Part shown: in pieces, positions 51,327 to 58,665 of the stretch | Numbering within the stretch: position 1 is the stretch's first letter | How the letters are laid out: every line of letters begins with the position of its first letter | NCBI GenBank assembly: GCA_963774455.1 | Contig: CAVZFD010000005.1 | Coordinates: 1,612,001 to 1,676,000 of the forward strand | DNA: 64,000 nt | From: DATFVA01 sp963774455 | Lineage (GTDB): Bacteria; Bacteroidota; Ignavibacteria; Ignavibacteriales; Ignavibacteriaceae | Reading direction: 5' to 3' | Notes under the pieces: generated by a model | The model's database searches: none | Seen by the model: only the letters and a program-made list of their open reading frames with translations | What the model was told of the DNA's origin: nothing | Translations under genes and position numbers: made by a program

Positions 51327-52322
51327 TTATGGGATCTTTCTTAAGACTGTGCGTGACAGCGATACCTCAAGGAATAGAAGGAAGATACCGCCGCCAAGCC
51401 AGCCATAAAACAATTCCTTTGCATTTCTATAAGATGTAATTTCAACTCTTGTCTTCTCAAGCTTATCAATTCTATTATAAATATCTTCCAGGGTCCTGTT
51501 ATCGGTCGCCCTGAAGTACTGGCCGTCAGTTATCGATGCAATTTTCTGCAGCACAGCCTCGTCAATTTCCACCGGCGCCATCTGGTACCTGATGCCGAAT
51601 GGTGTCTGCACCGGGAAAGGAGCATTCCCGCGGGTTCCCACACCGATCGTATATATTCTAATCCCGAAGGTCTTCGCAATTTCAGCAGCAGACACAGGAT
51701 CCACTTCACCGGCATTATTCACACCGTCTGTCAGCAGGATTATAATCTTGCTTTTAGCATTACTATCTTTCAGTCTGTTAACTCCATTAGCTATTGCATT
51801 CCCTATCGCGGTTCCATCCTCTATCATTCCGCTTTTAATCTGACCAAGCAGATTTCCAAGAACAGGATAATCAACAGTCAAAGGACACTGTGTGAACGCA
51901 TCTCTTGCGAAAATCACAAGTCCGATCCTATCTGAAGTACGGCCTTTAATAAAATCAGCAATTACATTTTTAGCTGCCTCAAGCCTGTTTGGCTTCAAAT
52001 CCTCTGCGAGCATACTGCCCGAAATATCAAGAACCATGGCTATATCGATTCCCTCCGTATAAATATTTTCACCGGAGGAGAAAGTCTGGGGACGGGCAAG
52101 CGCAACGATAAAAAGAGCGACCGCCAGGAGTCTGAGTATAAACGGCAGATGCCTCACTCTCTCCTTAAACGTAGGGGCGAAGCCTTTAAGAAATCCCAGG
52201 GAGGAATATTTAACCGAAGGCTGACGTTTCAGGCCTTTCCAGAAATACCATGCAGCCATGACCGGCACAATGATCAATGCGAATAAGATCCAGGGATATG
52301 CGAATGTTATATCATTGAACAT
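51327..52322 (-). CDS. batA: BatA, VWA-domain membrane protein
   Basis: 331 residues. N-terminal helix (YPWILFALIIVPVMAAWYFW), second helix (HLPFILRLLAVALFIVALA), C-terminal helix. VWA MIDAS: IDIAMVLDISGSMLAEDLKP (about residues 89-108), DGTAIGNAIANG and IILLTDGVNNAGE. It is homologous to BatB, which lies downstream. It overlaps the end of the BatD-like gene by 11 bp, so it is likely translationally coupled. Bacteroides Bat proteins are required for growth or survival under oxygen and stress; the biochemistry is still open. Confidence 0.94.
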   Translation of the reverse strand: MFNDITFAYPWILFALIIVPVMAAWYFWKGLKRQPSVKYSSLGFLKGFAPTFKERVRHLPFILRLLAVALFIVALARPQTFSSGENIYTEGIDIAMVLDISGSMLAEDLKPNRLEAAKNVIADFIKGRTSDRIGLVIFARDAFTQCPLTVDYPVLGNLLGQIKSGMIEDGTAIGNAIANGVNRLKDSNAKSKIIILLTDGVNNAGEVDPVSAAEIAKTFGIRIYTIGVGTRGNAPFPVQTPFGIRYQMAPVEIDEAVLQKIASITDGQYFRATDNRTLEDIYNRIDKLEKTRVEITSYRNAKELFYGWLGGGIFLLFLEVSLSRTVLRKIP

Positions 52323-53262
52323 CTTCAGTCACCGTAACTATTTCATCCGAACCGGACTTCGTTTTCTGTATTATATCCGCGGCCTGTTTCATCATCTCCT
52401 CATTAACAGATGCCATCGGCTGATATTTAGCAAATTTCACCAGGTCGGCATTGCTTAAAAAGTTTTCCGTATCTGTTATTATCGAATCAGTTCCTGCTCT
52501 CTTCCGCAGTTCATCGACAGCTTCACCGGAGGTCATTTCAAGCGCAGGCAGATCAAATCTTTCTTCAAAATACTTTCTGATAATCTCCGTAATCTCGGAA
52601 TGATATTCTTTAACCATTCCCTTCTGCCACAACTGTTTTTCCCGTAAAGCCCTTAAAGATCTTAATGCTGCAATATGTGCAGGAACTTTAATTATCACCT
52701 TCTCAGGAACATAGCCGGCTTTTCTTTCCTGGTATTTCCGATAAGCATAGTAGGCGGCACCAAGTATAATTAGTCCAACCACCACCCACAAAGCGATCCA
52801 CTTCCAGTCGAGCGGAATCTTCAGAGGATCCTTTACATCCTTTATTTCACCTGCAGGATTAACTTTTAAGGGGCGAACAGTAAAAAATACTTCGGCGGTA
52901 GTCAGCACCTTTTCAGCCGTATCACCCTTAGCCTTGTAGAAAACAGGGACAGGCGGAACAGTCACATCCGAGGAATCATACTTTGAAAAAGTATAGCTGT
53001 AAGTTATAACCTGTTTACCTCCGGTTTCCTCTTTTTGAGGAGGCTGCTGGCTGATAAGTTCCATACCGGCGAGAGTATCGCTAACGGCGGGGCCGTCAAC
53101 CGTTAGTCCCTGCCGGGCCTTCACCTGTATCGTATAATGGATATAATCGCCGATCTGATAAGCGCTGGTATCAGTCGAAGCCTGAACAGAAATATTCTGA
53201 GCAGAAGAAAATCCTGCCAGCGCACAGATAACTATCAGGAGATTAAAAAATCTATTTACCAT
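52312..53262 (-). CDS. BatD-like membrane-anchored protein in the bat operon
   Basis: 316 residues. Signal peptide (FNLLIVICALAGFSSAQ), a BatD-like beta domain with YQIGDYIHYTIQVKARQG, a membrane helix at about 175-195 (WIALWVVVGLIILGAAYYAYR) and a cytosolic helical domain of about 110 residues (AHIAALRSLRALREKQL, YHSEITEIIRKYFEERF). The last part resembles the BatD C-terminus (FYSEISLALFGYLEDKF, then a helix with LNRELVEEFE). Similar genes lie between DUF58 and batA in many Bacteroidota and carry no agreed name. It overlaps DUF58 by 7 bp and batA by 11 bp. Confidence 0.75.
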   Translation of the reverse strand: MVNRFFNLLIVICALAGFSSAQNISVQASTDTSAYQIGDYIHYTIQVKARQGLTVDGPAVSDTLAGMELISQQPPQKEETGGKQVITYSYTFSKYDSSDVTVPPVPVFYKAKGDTAEKVLTTAEVFFTVRPLKVNPAGEIKDVKDPLKIPLDWKWIALWVVVGLIILGAAYYAYRKYQERKAGYVPEKVIIKVPAHIAALRSLRALREKQLWQKGMVKEYHSEITEIIRKYFEERFDLPALEMTSGEAVDELRKRAGTDSIITDTENFLSNADLVKFAKYQPMASVNEEMMKQAADIIQKTKSGSDEIVTVTEDVQ

Positions 53263-54131
53263 CTTCTTTCACGTAATCTGAAGAAATGAACAAGAGGTTT
53301 TACGTAATCGTCGCCCGTCTGCACCTCGATGCTATCGAGCCGGCTTGAAATAAACAGCGATTTTCTCTGCCGTATCATATTAGATCTTACTTCTTTCAGT
53401 CTTTTCTGAACCTTTGTACTGCTGGTATCCACCCAACGTTCCTCACCCGTTTCCGCGTCCGTTAATTTTACAAGTCCCATTGAAGGTATCTCACTCTCAC
53501 GCTTATCATTCAGCACCACACCGATGAGGTCGTGTTTCTTCCCGATAATGCGGAGAATCTTTTCATAACCCGAATCCATAAAATCCGAAAGCAGAAAGAC
53601 AATACTTCTTTTTTTGATAGTGCTGTTCAGGTATTCGAGGGCGGCTTTCAGGTTAGTAGATTTACCCTCAGGTTCAAACGAAAGAACCTCGCGAATGATT
53701 CGAAGGACGTGGCTGCGACCTTTACGGGGCGGAACGAATTTTTCGATCTTATCGGTGAACAAGATCAAGCCGACCTTATCATTATTCTTTAAAGCAGAAA
53801 AAGCAAGAATAGCGCTCAACTCGGCAGCGACCTGTTGTTTAGTCTTCTCAACCGTCCCGAAGATGAGAGAACCGCTTAAGTCTACCATGAGCATCACCGT
53901 AAGCTCACGTTCCTCTTCGAAGATTTTGATAAAAGGATGGCCGAACCTTGCAGTAACATTCCAGTCGATATTCCTTATATCATCGCCGAACTGGTACTCG
54001 CGCACCTCAGAGAACTCCATTCCCCGGCCTTTGAACACAGAGTGGTATTCACCGGAGAAGACCTGGTTCACCAGACCCTTCGTCCTTATTTCAATCTGCC
54101 TTACTTGTTTAATTAACTCTTTTGTCAGCAC
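53256..54131 (-). CDS. DUF58-family protein of the MoxR/VWA operon
   Basis: 291 residues, cytoplasmic, without a signal peptide. The DUF58 core is EVREYQFGDDIRNIDWNVTARFGHPFIKIFEEERELTVMLMVDLSG (read in pieces: FGDDIRNIDWNVTAR and VMLMVDLSGSL, residues about 47-90), in which D-L-S-G-S is a VWA-like metal site. IVFLLSDFMDSGY is a second acidic strand. It starts 7 bp before the stop-side overlap with the BatD-like gene and follows a 280-bp repeat-rich spacer after moxR. It is thought to be a MoxR partner; activity unknown. Confidence 0.92.
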   Translation of the reverse strand: MLTKELIKQVRQIEIRTKGLVNQVFSGEYHSVFKGRGMEFSEVREYQFGDDIRNIDWNVTARFGHPFIKIFEEERELTVMLMVDLSGSLIFGTVEKTKQQVAAELSAILAFSALKNNDKVGLILFTDKIEKFVPPRKGRSHVLRIIREVLSFEPEGKSTNLKAALEYLNSTIKKRSIVFLLSDFMDSGYEKILRIIGKKHDLIGVVLNDKRESEIPSMGLVKLTDAETGEERWVDTSSTKVQKRLKEVRSNMIRQRKSLFISSRLDSIEVQTGDDYVKPLVHFFRLRERRW

Positions 54132-54411
54132 TTTTTACTTTTTCCTTTTACTTTTCCTTGTCTTCCTCTTCCTTTTTACTTTTTCCTTTTCCTCACTTTT
54201 TACTTTTTCCTTTTCCTCACTTTTTACTTTTTCCTTTTCCTCACTTTTTACTTTTTACTTTTTACTTTTTCCTTGTCTTCCTCTTCCTTTTTACTTTTTC
54301 CTTTTCCTCACTTTTTACTTTTTACTTTTTACTTTTTACTTTTTCCTTGTCTTCCTCTTTCTTTTTCCTTCTTCCTCACTTTTTCCTTTTTACTTTTTAC
54401 TTTTTACTTGA
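54132..54411 (-). repeat. Long purine/pyrimidine-biased repeat tract between moxR and DUF58
   Basis: About 280 bp. The plus strand is nearly all pyrimidine, apart from A in ACTTTTT units. It is built from ACTTTTT (7 bp, up to five in a row), CCTTTTCCTC and CCTTGTCTTCCTCTTCC blocks in a higher-order repeat of about 20-100 bp. The coding (minus) strand is therefore A/G-rich and full of GAGG- and GGAAAAAG-like strings. Frames open across it on the plus strand only because of composition. It has no gene. Confidence 0.88.
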
Positions 54412-55395
54412 TCACGGCACTTCGATTTTATTCAATATTTCCTGAATAATATATTCCGAAGTAATCTCCTCAGCCTCCGCCTCATACGTAACCGCCACCC
54501 TATGTCGCAGAACGTCCTGGCAAATCGCGCGAACATCCTCAGGAATCACGTAGCCTCTTCTTTTAATAAAGGCCATGGCCTTCGCACCGAGAGCAAGGTT
54601 AATGGAAGCACGCGGGGAGCCGCCGTATGCAATAAGCTCAGTAAGATTATTCAATCCGAATTCTTTAGGAGAACGCGTTGCAAAGACGATATCGAGTATA
54701 TATTTCTCGATCTTTTCATCAACGTACACATCGTGCACCAGGGTTCTTGCTTTAAGAATTTCATCAATAGAAATAACCGGATTTATCTTATCCTCAACGA
54801 AGTTTACATTATTGCGCATAATCTTTATTTCCTCATCGCGGGAAGGATAAGTTATTTTCACTTTCAGCATGAAACGGTCGACCTGCGCTTCCGGCAGAGG
54901 GTATGTTCCCTCCTGTTCAATGGGGTTCTGGGTAGCCAGCACGAGGAAAGGCTCCTCGAGGTAGAAAGTCTCCTCGCCAATAGTAACCTGGCGCTCCTGC
55001 ATTGCCTCGAGGAGAGCGCTCTGCACTTTAGCAGGCGCACGGTTAATCTCATCAGCAAGGATGAAGTTAGCAAAGAGAGGGCCTTTACGGATAAAAAAGT
55101 TCCCTTCCTTCTGGTTATAGATCATTGTTCCGACAAGGTCGGCCGGCAGCAAGTCGGGCGTAAACTGAATCCGCTGAAACTTTGCCTTCATTGCGGCGGA
55201 AAGCGATTTAATAGCGAGAGTTTTCGCAAGACCCGGCACACCCTCAAGCAGAATATGGCCATTACCGAGCAGGCCGACTATCAGTCTCTCGACCATGGCC
55301 TTTTGACCCACGATCACCTTACCGATCTCGCCGGTAAGCAGATCAATAAAAGCGCTTTCATGTTTAATTTTCTCATTAAGAGCAGAAATATCCAA
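54412..55395 (-). CDS. MoxR-family AAA+ ATPase, first gene of the bat operon
   Basis: 327 residues. The sequence has Walker A GVPGLAKT (about residues 55-62), the NRAPAKVQSALLEAMQE helix, Walker B ADEINR and sensor 1 LATQNPIEQEGTYPLPEAQVDRF. The lid domain carries GASPRASINLALGAKAMAF, the MoxR R-finger/sensor 2 region. MoxR ATPases remodel or metallate VWA-containing partners, which fits the following DUF58, batA and batB genes. A long repetitive spacer separates it from DUF58. Confidence 0.95.
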   Translation of the reverse strand: MDISALNEKIKHESAFIDLLTGEIGKVIVGQKAMVERLIVGLLGNGHILLEGVPGLAKTLAIKSLSAAMKAKFQRIQFTPDLLPADLVGTMIYNQKEGNFFIRKGPLFANFILADEINRAPAKVQSALLEAMQERQVTIGEETFYLEEPFLVLATQNPIEQEGTYPLPEAQVDRFMLKVKITYPSRDEEIKIMRNNVNFVEDKINPVISIDEILKARTLVHDVYVDEKIEKYILDIVFATRSPKEFGLNNLTELIAYGGSPRASINLALGAKAMAFIKRRGYVIPEDVRAICQDVLRHRVAVTYEAEAEEITSEYIIQEILNKIEVP

Positions 55396-55610
55396 GATTT
55401 ACCTCATCATTTTGTGAGTTATCGTTTAAAATAAAAATAGATTAGCAAAATACACCAAATACCCGGTAGTCAGATTAGACGGTCTCAAACATAAAAATGT
55501 TGCATTTCTTTTGCAAAAAAGTAGGCTACGGGAAAAATTTTGGTATGAATCGGCACAATACAATTTCAAACAACCGCAGATGTTTATGTTCTCTCCACCA
55601 GCAATAGACA
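55396..55610. other. Intergenic region upstream of moxR
   Basis: About 215 bp, A/T-rich. The moxR promoter must lie here. No reading frame worth annotating was found. Confidence 0.35.
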
Positions 55611-55739
55611 TTAATCAATTTTAAGATGTTTGCCTTCTTCTGATTTGTAAAATGCATTGTGGGCATCTAAGTAGTTATATAAATCATCCTAATTTTCAAA
55701 GTTGAGATTATCACTAAACTGATTTGCCTTTGTGAGCAT
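55611..55739 (-). pseudogene. Short decayed open frame, possibly an antitoxin remnant
   Basis: 43 codons from ATG (55739) to TAA (55611-55613), with one internal stop after residue 16: MLTKANQFSDNLNFEN, stop, then DDLYNYLDAHNAFYKSEEG and KHLKID. Composition and the D-L-Y-x-Y-L-D-A-H-x-A spacing look like real protein. No clear start signal is present. I have no certain family. A decayed small antitoxin-type or hypothetical gene is the best guess. Confidence 0.3.
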
Positions 55740-55783
55740 TTCAACATAAGGAGTCAGGAAGTACATTGAGCACTTAATATAAA

Positions 55784-55811
55784 AAATCCGGCGAAATTAA
55801 TCACCGGATTT
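55784..55811 (-). terminator. Rho-independent terminator of the T9SS repeat-protein gene
   Basis: AAATCCGG-N12-CCGGATTT, an 8-bp perfect stem, followed on the minus strand by a T-run. It is about 43 bp after the stop of the 55854-58079 gene. Confidence 0.75.
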
Positions 55812-55853
55812 AGGGGCGTATTTTTCTTTTTCTAACTGAAGCGACAGATGTCG

Positions 55854-58079
55854 TTATTTCAGAAGTATCATTTTTTTTAGTGATCTGTAAGAGGTATGAT
55901 CAACTCCTTTTGCATCGATTGAATAGATATACAAACCACTGGCGAGGGTTTCTGCGTTAAAGTTCACTGAATGAAATCCTGCAGTTAAATTGTTATCAAT
56001 TAGTCTGTTGATTTCCTCACCTAAAGCATTGAATATTCTAATTGTTACTTTAGCATCTACCGGTAAACTGAAATTAATTGTCGTAGCTGGATTGAACGGA
56101 TTAGGAAAGTTTTGTTCAATGAAATATTGAGCCGGTATATTTACTTCTATTTCAATTTCGTCTGAATAAACAAATGAACCATCGAAATCAACTTGTCTTA
56201 ACCGATATATATTCTTATCGTTTTTTGATTCAGTATCCGTAAACCGGTAAGAATGAGTCTCAGTTGAAGTTCCAAAGCCGGGGACAAATCCGATTTTTAG
56301 CCAGTTACCATTACTTTTCTTTTCGATATCGAATCCACGATTATTTGTTTCAGTGGCTGTCCTCCATACTAAGTCAACATTTTTCCCGATGACTGATCCC
56401 GTGAACGATACTAACTCTACCGGCACTGTAGACTGAAAAACAATATTGTCTAAAAATATTGGTGTAACAGAACTAATATTCCCATTTTCGAAAGCAATAT
56501 AAGCATTACCTGCCGGTGGTAATGAAACTGTATACTGCGTGAAGTCATAATTCAATTGAATTTGTTCTACTAAAGTGAAAGAAGTGGTGTCGATAGGATC
56601 TGTCATCAAACCAACTTTTACAGGATTTCCACCTGTGGCCCAAAAAGAAACTGTTCCTCCATTAGGTCCGATTTGAATAAGAGGACTGACAAGAGCAACA
56701 AAAGCATTATAATCAGGTTGACCGTTACTGCCATCTAACCCATTCATGATAAAAACAGAATTTGGTTGAGATGGTGCTGATCCATGAGGCATTGTTTTAA
56801 CCTCAGCGATATTATTTGATACTAAAACCTTTATACAACTGTTCCAGTCATTCGGAAGAGCCGGAGGTATAACTCCATCAAAATTCTCAAAGAAAGAAGT
56901 TAGTGAAGTAGATTCATCCGTTCCCAGTTTAACAAGCATTATCTGTGCGGTTGAACCGCTACTGTTTGTTCTTCCACCTAAAATATACCCGCCATCTGTC
57001 GTAGGTTGAATGGATTGAACCACATCATCAAGATTACTGATCTGATAAGTATGATCATAAATAACATTTCCGATTATATCTGTCTTTACTAGCCAGGCAT
57101 CATTTAAAGCTACCTGGCTTACGAATTTAGTCCCCGCTGCAATGTAATTTCCGTTTGGAGTATTCTGAACTGACATAAATCCGCCATCCCCGTACATATT
57201 ATTCCAGATAACATTTCCCTCAGAATTGACTTTCATCATCCAGCCTTTAAAACCGAGTCCCCAGAAAGGTTCTCTTTCTCCGGCAATTATATAGTTCCCG
57301 TCGGATGTAATCTGTATTGATCTGAAAATATCGACCTGTGCTGCACCGAAATGTTTTGTCCAGAGTGTATCACCAATACTATTAAACTTTACAAGCCATC
57401 CGTCGTGAGAAGTTGTATCTCCATAAGTATAATGTTTATCTCCTACTGCTATGTATCCGCCGTCTGATGTTTGTTGAAATGAATACAGTCTTTCCCATAT
57501 AAATTGTTCGCCGAAACTCTTATTCCAAATAACGTTTCCATCACTATCCACTTTAAGTATCCAGGCTTGCCAATAATAATCCTGGTACCCACCAAAACCA
57601 AGAGCTATAAAACCACCATCGGAAGTTTCAATTACATCATAAAAATTATCCCATTCATTTTGTGTACTTGGATTGGGATGAAATCCTTGGTTCCAGATTA
57701 TGTTTCCATTGCTGTCAGTTCTTAACAGCCATCCTTCACCGTACCAGCCAAATGCTGTTGAAGCACCGGCAAGAATATATCCGCCATCAGATGTTTGCTT
57801 GACTATATAAATTTCATCGATATAATTATCACCATATGTTTTTGTCCACAAGGTATCGCCATTCGCGTTCGTTTTTATTAACCATGCATCCATATTCAAC
57901 GAACCATTATCTTTTCTTCCTACTGTTATATATCCGCCATCATTTGTTTGCACAGAATAATACCCCCAGTCCATACCGGAACCGCCAAAGGTTTTTGACC
58001 ATGAAACATCTGGGGGAGTCTGCGCATCGATAGCAATTGTCAGTAAAAACATAGATAAAGTCATTATCCAGTTACTCAT
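55854..58079 (-). CDS. Secreted repeat protein with T9SS sorting tail
   Basis: 741 residues. Signal peptide (MTLSMFLLTIAIDAQ). Residues 25 to about 390 hold seven repeats of about 50 residues with the pattern W-x-K-x-(F/Y)-G..., QTSDGGYI-x-(V/A)-G and (D/E)-x-W-L-(I/V)-K-x-x-x-x-G-(N/D), such as SVQTNDGGYITVGRKD, KQTSDGGYILAGAST and QQTSDGGYIAVGDKH. These form a propeller-like fold. A jelly-roll-like domain (about 400-560), a fibronectin-like domain (VELVSFTGSVIGKNVDLVWR) and the sorting domain with QNFPNPFNPATTIN (about 660 to 741) follow. It is 57 bp downstream of the STAS-like gene. Confidence 0.85.
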   Translation of the reverse strand: MSNWIMTLSMFLLTIAIDAQTPPDVSWSKTFGGSGMDWGYYSVQTNDGGYITVGRKDNGSLNMDAWLIKTNANGDTLWTKTYGDNYIDEIYIVKQTSDGGYILAGASTAFGWYGEGWLLRTDSNGNIIWNQGFHPNPSTQNEWDNFYDVIETSDGGFIALGFGGYQDYYWQAWILKVDSDGNVIWNKSFGEQFIWERLYSFQQTSDGGYIAVGDKHYTYGDTTSHDGWLVKFNSIGDTLWTKHFGAAQVDIFRSIQITSDGNYIIAGEREPFWGLGFKGWMMKVNSEGNVIWNNMYGDGGFMSVQNTPNGNYIAAGTKFVSQVALNDAWLVKTDIIGNVIYDHTYQISNLDDVVQSIQPTTDGGYILGGRTNSSGSTAQIMLVKLGTDESTSLTSFFENFDGVIPPALPNDWNSCIKVLVSNNIAEVKTMPHGSAPSQPNSVFIMNGLDGSNGQPDYNAFVALVSPLIQIGPNGGTVSFWATGGNPVKVGLMTDPIDTTSFTLVEQIQLNYDFTQYTVSLPPAGNAYIAFENGNISSVTPIFLDNIVFQSTVPVELVSFTGSVIGKNVDLVWRTATETNNRGFDIEKKSNGNWLKIGFVPGFGTSTETHSYRFTDTESKNDKNIYRLRQVDFDGSFVYSDEIEIEVNIPAQYFIEQNFPNPFNPATTINFSLPVDAKVTIRIFNALGEEINRLIDNNLTAGFHSVNFNAETLASGLYIYSIDAKGVDHTSYRSLKKMILLK

Positions 58080-58136
58080 GTCCTTTTCTCCTTTATGTAT
58101 TTAATTATTAGTTGAGAAATTCAGTCAATTATTTTT

Positions 58137-58433
58137 TTAAAGTAATCCACATTCATTTAACAGGAGTTCCACATAGAGTGAGAAATTCTGAAATTTAACC
58201 GGATATTTCTTCGAATAATTCTTAAGAATTTCTAAACACGATTCAGTTATCAATTCTGTTTCTTTAAGATCCAATACCATCTGACAATATTCCTGAGAAT
58301 TTTCACTTTCATTTTTGTAATTATTGACTATCTCAGATAAAACCTCATCAAGTATTGGAGCGGAATCCAGTTTACCAATTATGTGAATAACCGGTTTTCC
58401 TTCTTCTTTAGTTCTATAAATTCGATTTATCAT
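58137..58433 (-). CDS. Small STAS-like protein
   Basis: 98 residues, cytoplasmic. PVIHIIGKLDSAPILDEVL (about 14-32) and MVLDLKETELITESCLEIL (about 52-70) follow the STAS (anti-sigma-factor antagonist) pattern G-x-L-D ... (L/V)-x-L-D-L-x-x-x-x-x-(I/L)-x-S-x-x-x-x-L. The phospho-site S-S/T-G is replaced by ITESC, so partner switching with a kinase is not assured. It lies between the activator gene and the T9SS gene and is probably co-transcribed with the latter. Assignment is moderate. Confidence 0.5.
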   Translation of the reverse strand: MINRIYRTKEEGKPVIHIIGKLDSAPILDEVLSEIVNNYKNESENSQEYCQMVLDLKETELITESCLEILKNYSKKYPVKFQNFSLYVELLLNECGLL

Positions 58434-58525
58434 ATCATTTGATGTATAAAAAGATATGCCATCAATTTTTCACTTAAATAATGAGCTTAATTGATGTTTT
58501 GGAGAGAAATTCTGGAAGACAGAGT

Positions 58526-58554
58526 GTGATATTTCACAATTCGTGATATTTCAC
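58526..58554. promoter_or_regulatory. Duplicated palindrome, candidate binding site of the sigma-54 activator
   Basis: Two exact copies of GTGATATTTCAC (58526-58537 and 58543-58554), each a near-palindrome, are spaced 17 bp start to start. They lie about 95-120 bp upstream of the STAS-like gene and about 110 bp past the stop codon of the activator gene. The duplication and distance suit an upstream activating sequence. No convincing -24/-12 promoter is visible: TGGCAT near 58460 (minus) lacks the GC half. Confidence 0.55.
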
Positions 58555-58665
58555 GAAAGACATAAGACAAGATTCTATTCAGGCTTAATATGGATTTTAA
58601 TTGATGAGAGTTTTAAAAACAGGAGTAGTAAGTGTTCGTGCAGCCAAAACTGAAAATGAGATTTA

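Noticed and set aside
54122..54445. Long plus-strand frames across the moxR-DUF58 spacer
   Set aside because: They come only from the pyrimidine-rich repeat: Phe/Ser/Leu-only translations with no family, and DUF58 and moxR lie on the other strand.
58440..58480. Sigma-54 -24/-12 promoter before the STAS-like gene
   Set aside because: TGGCAT is present on the minus strand, but the conserved GC ten bases later is missing.
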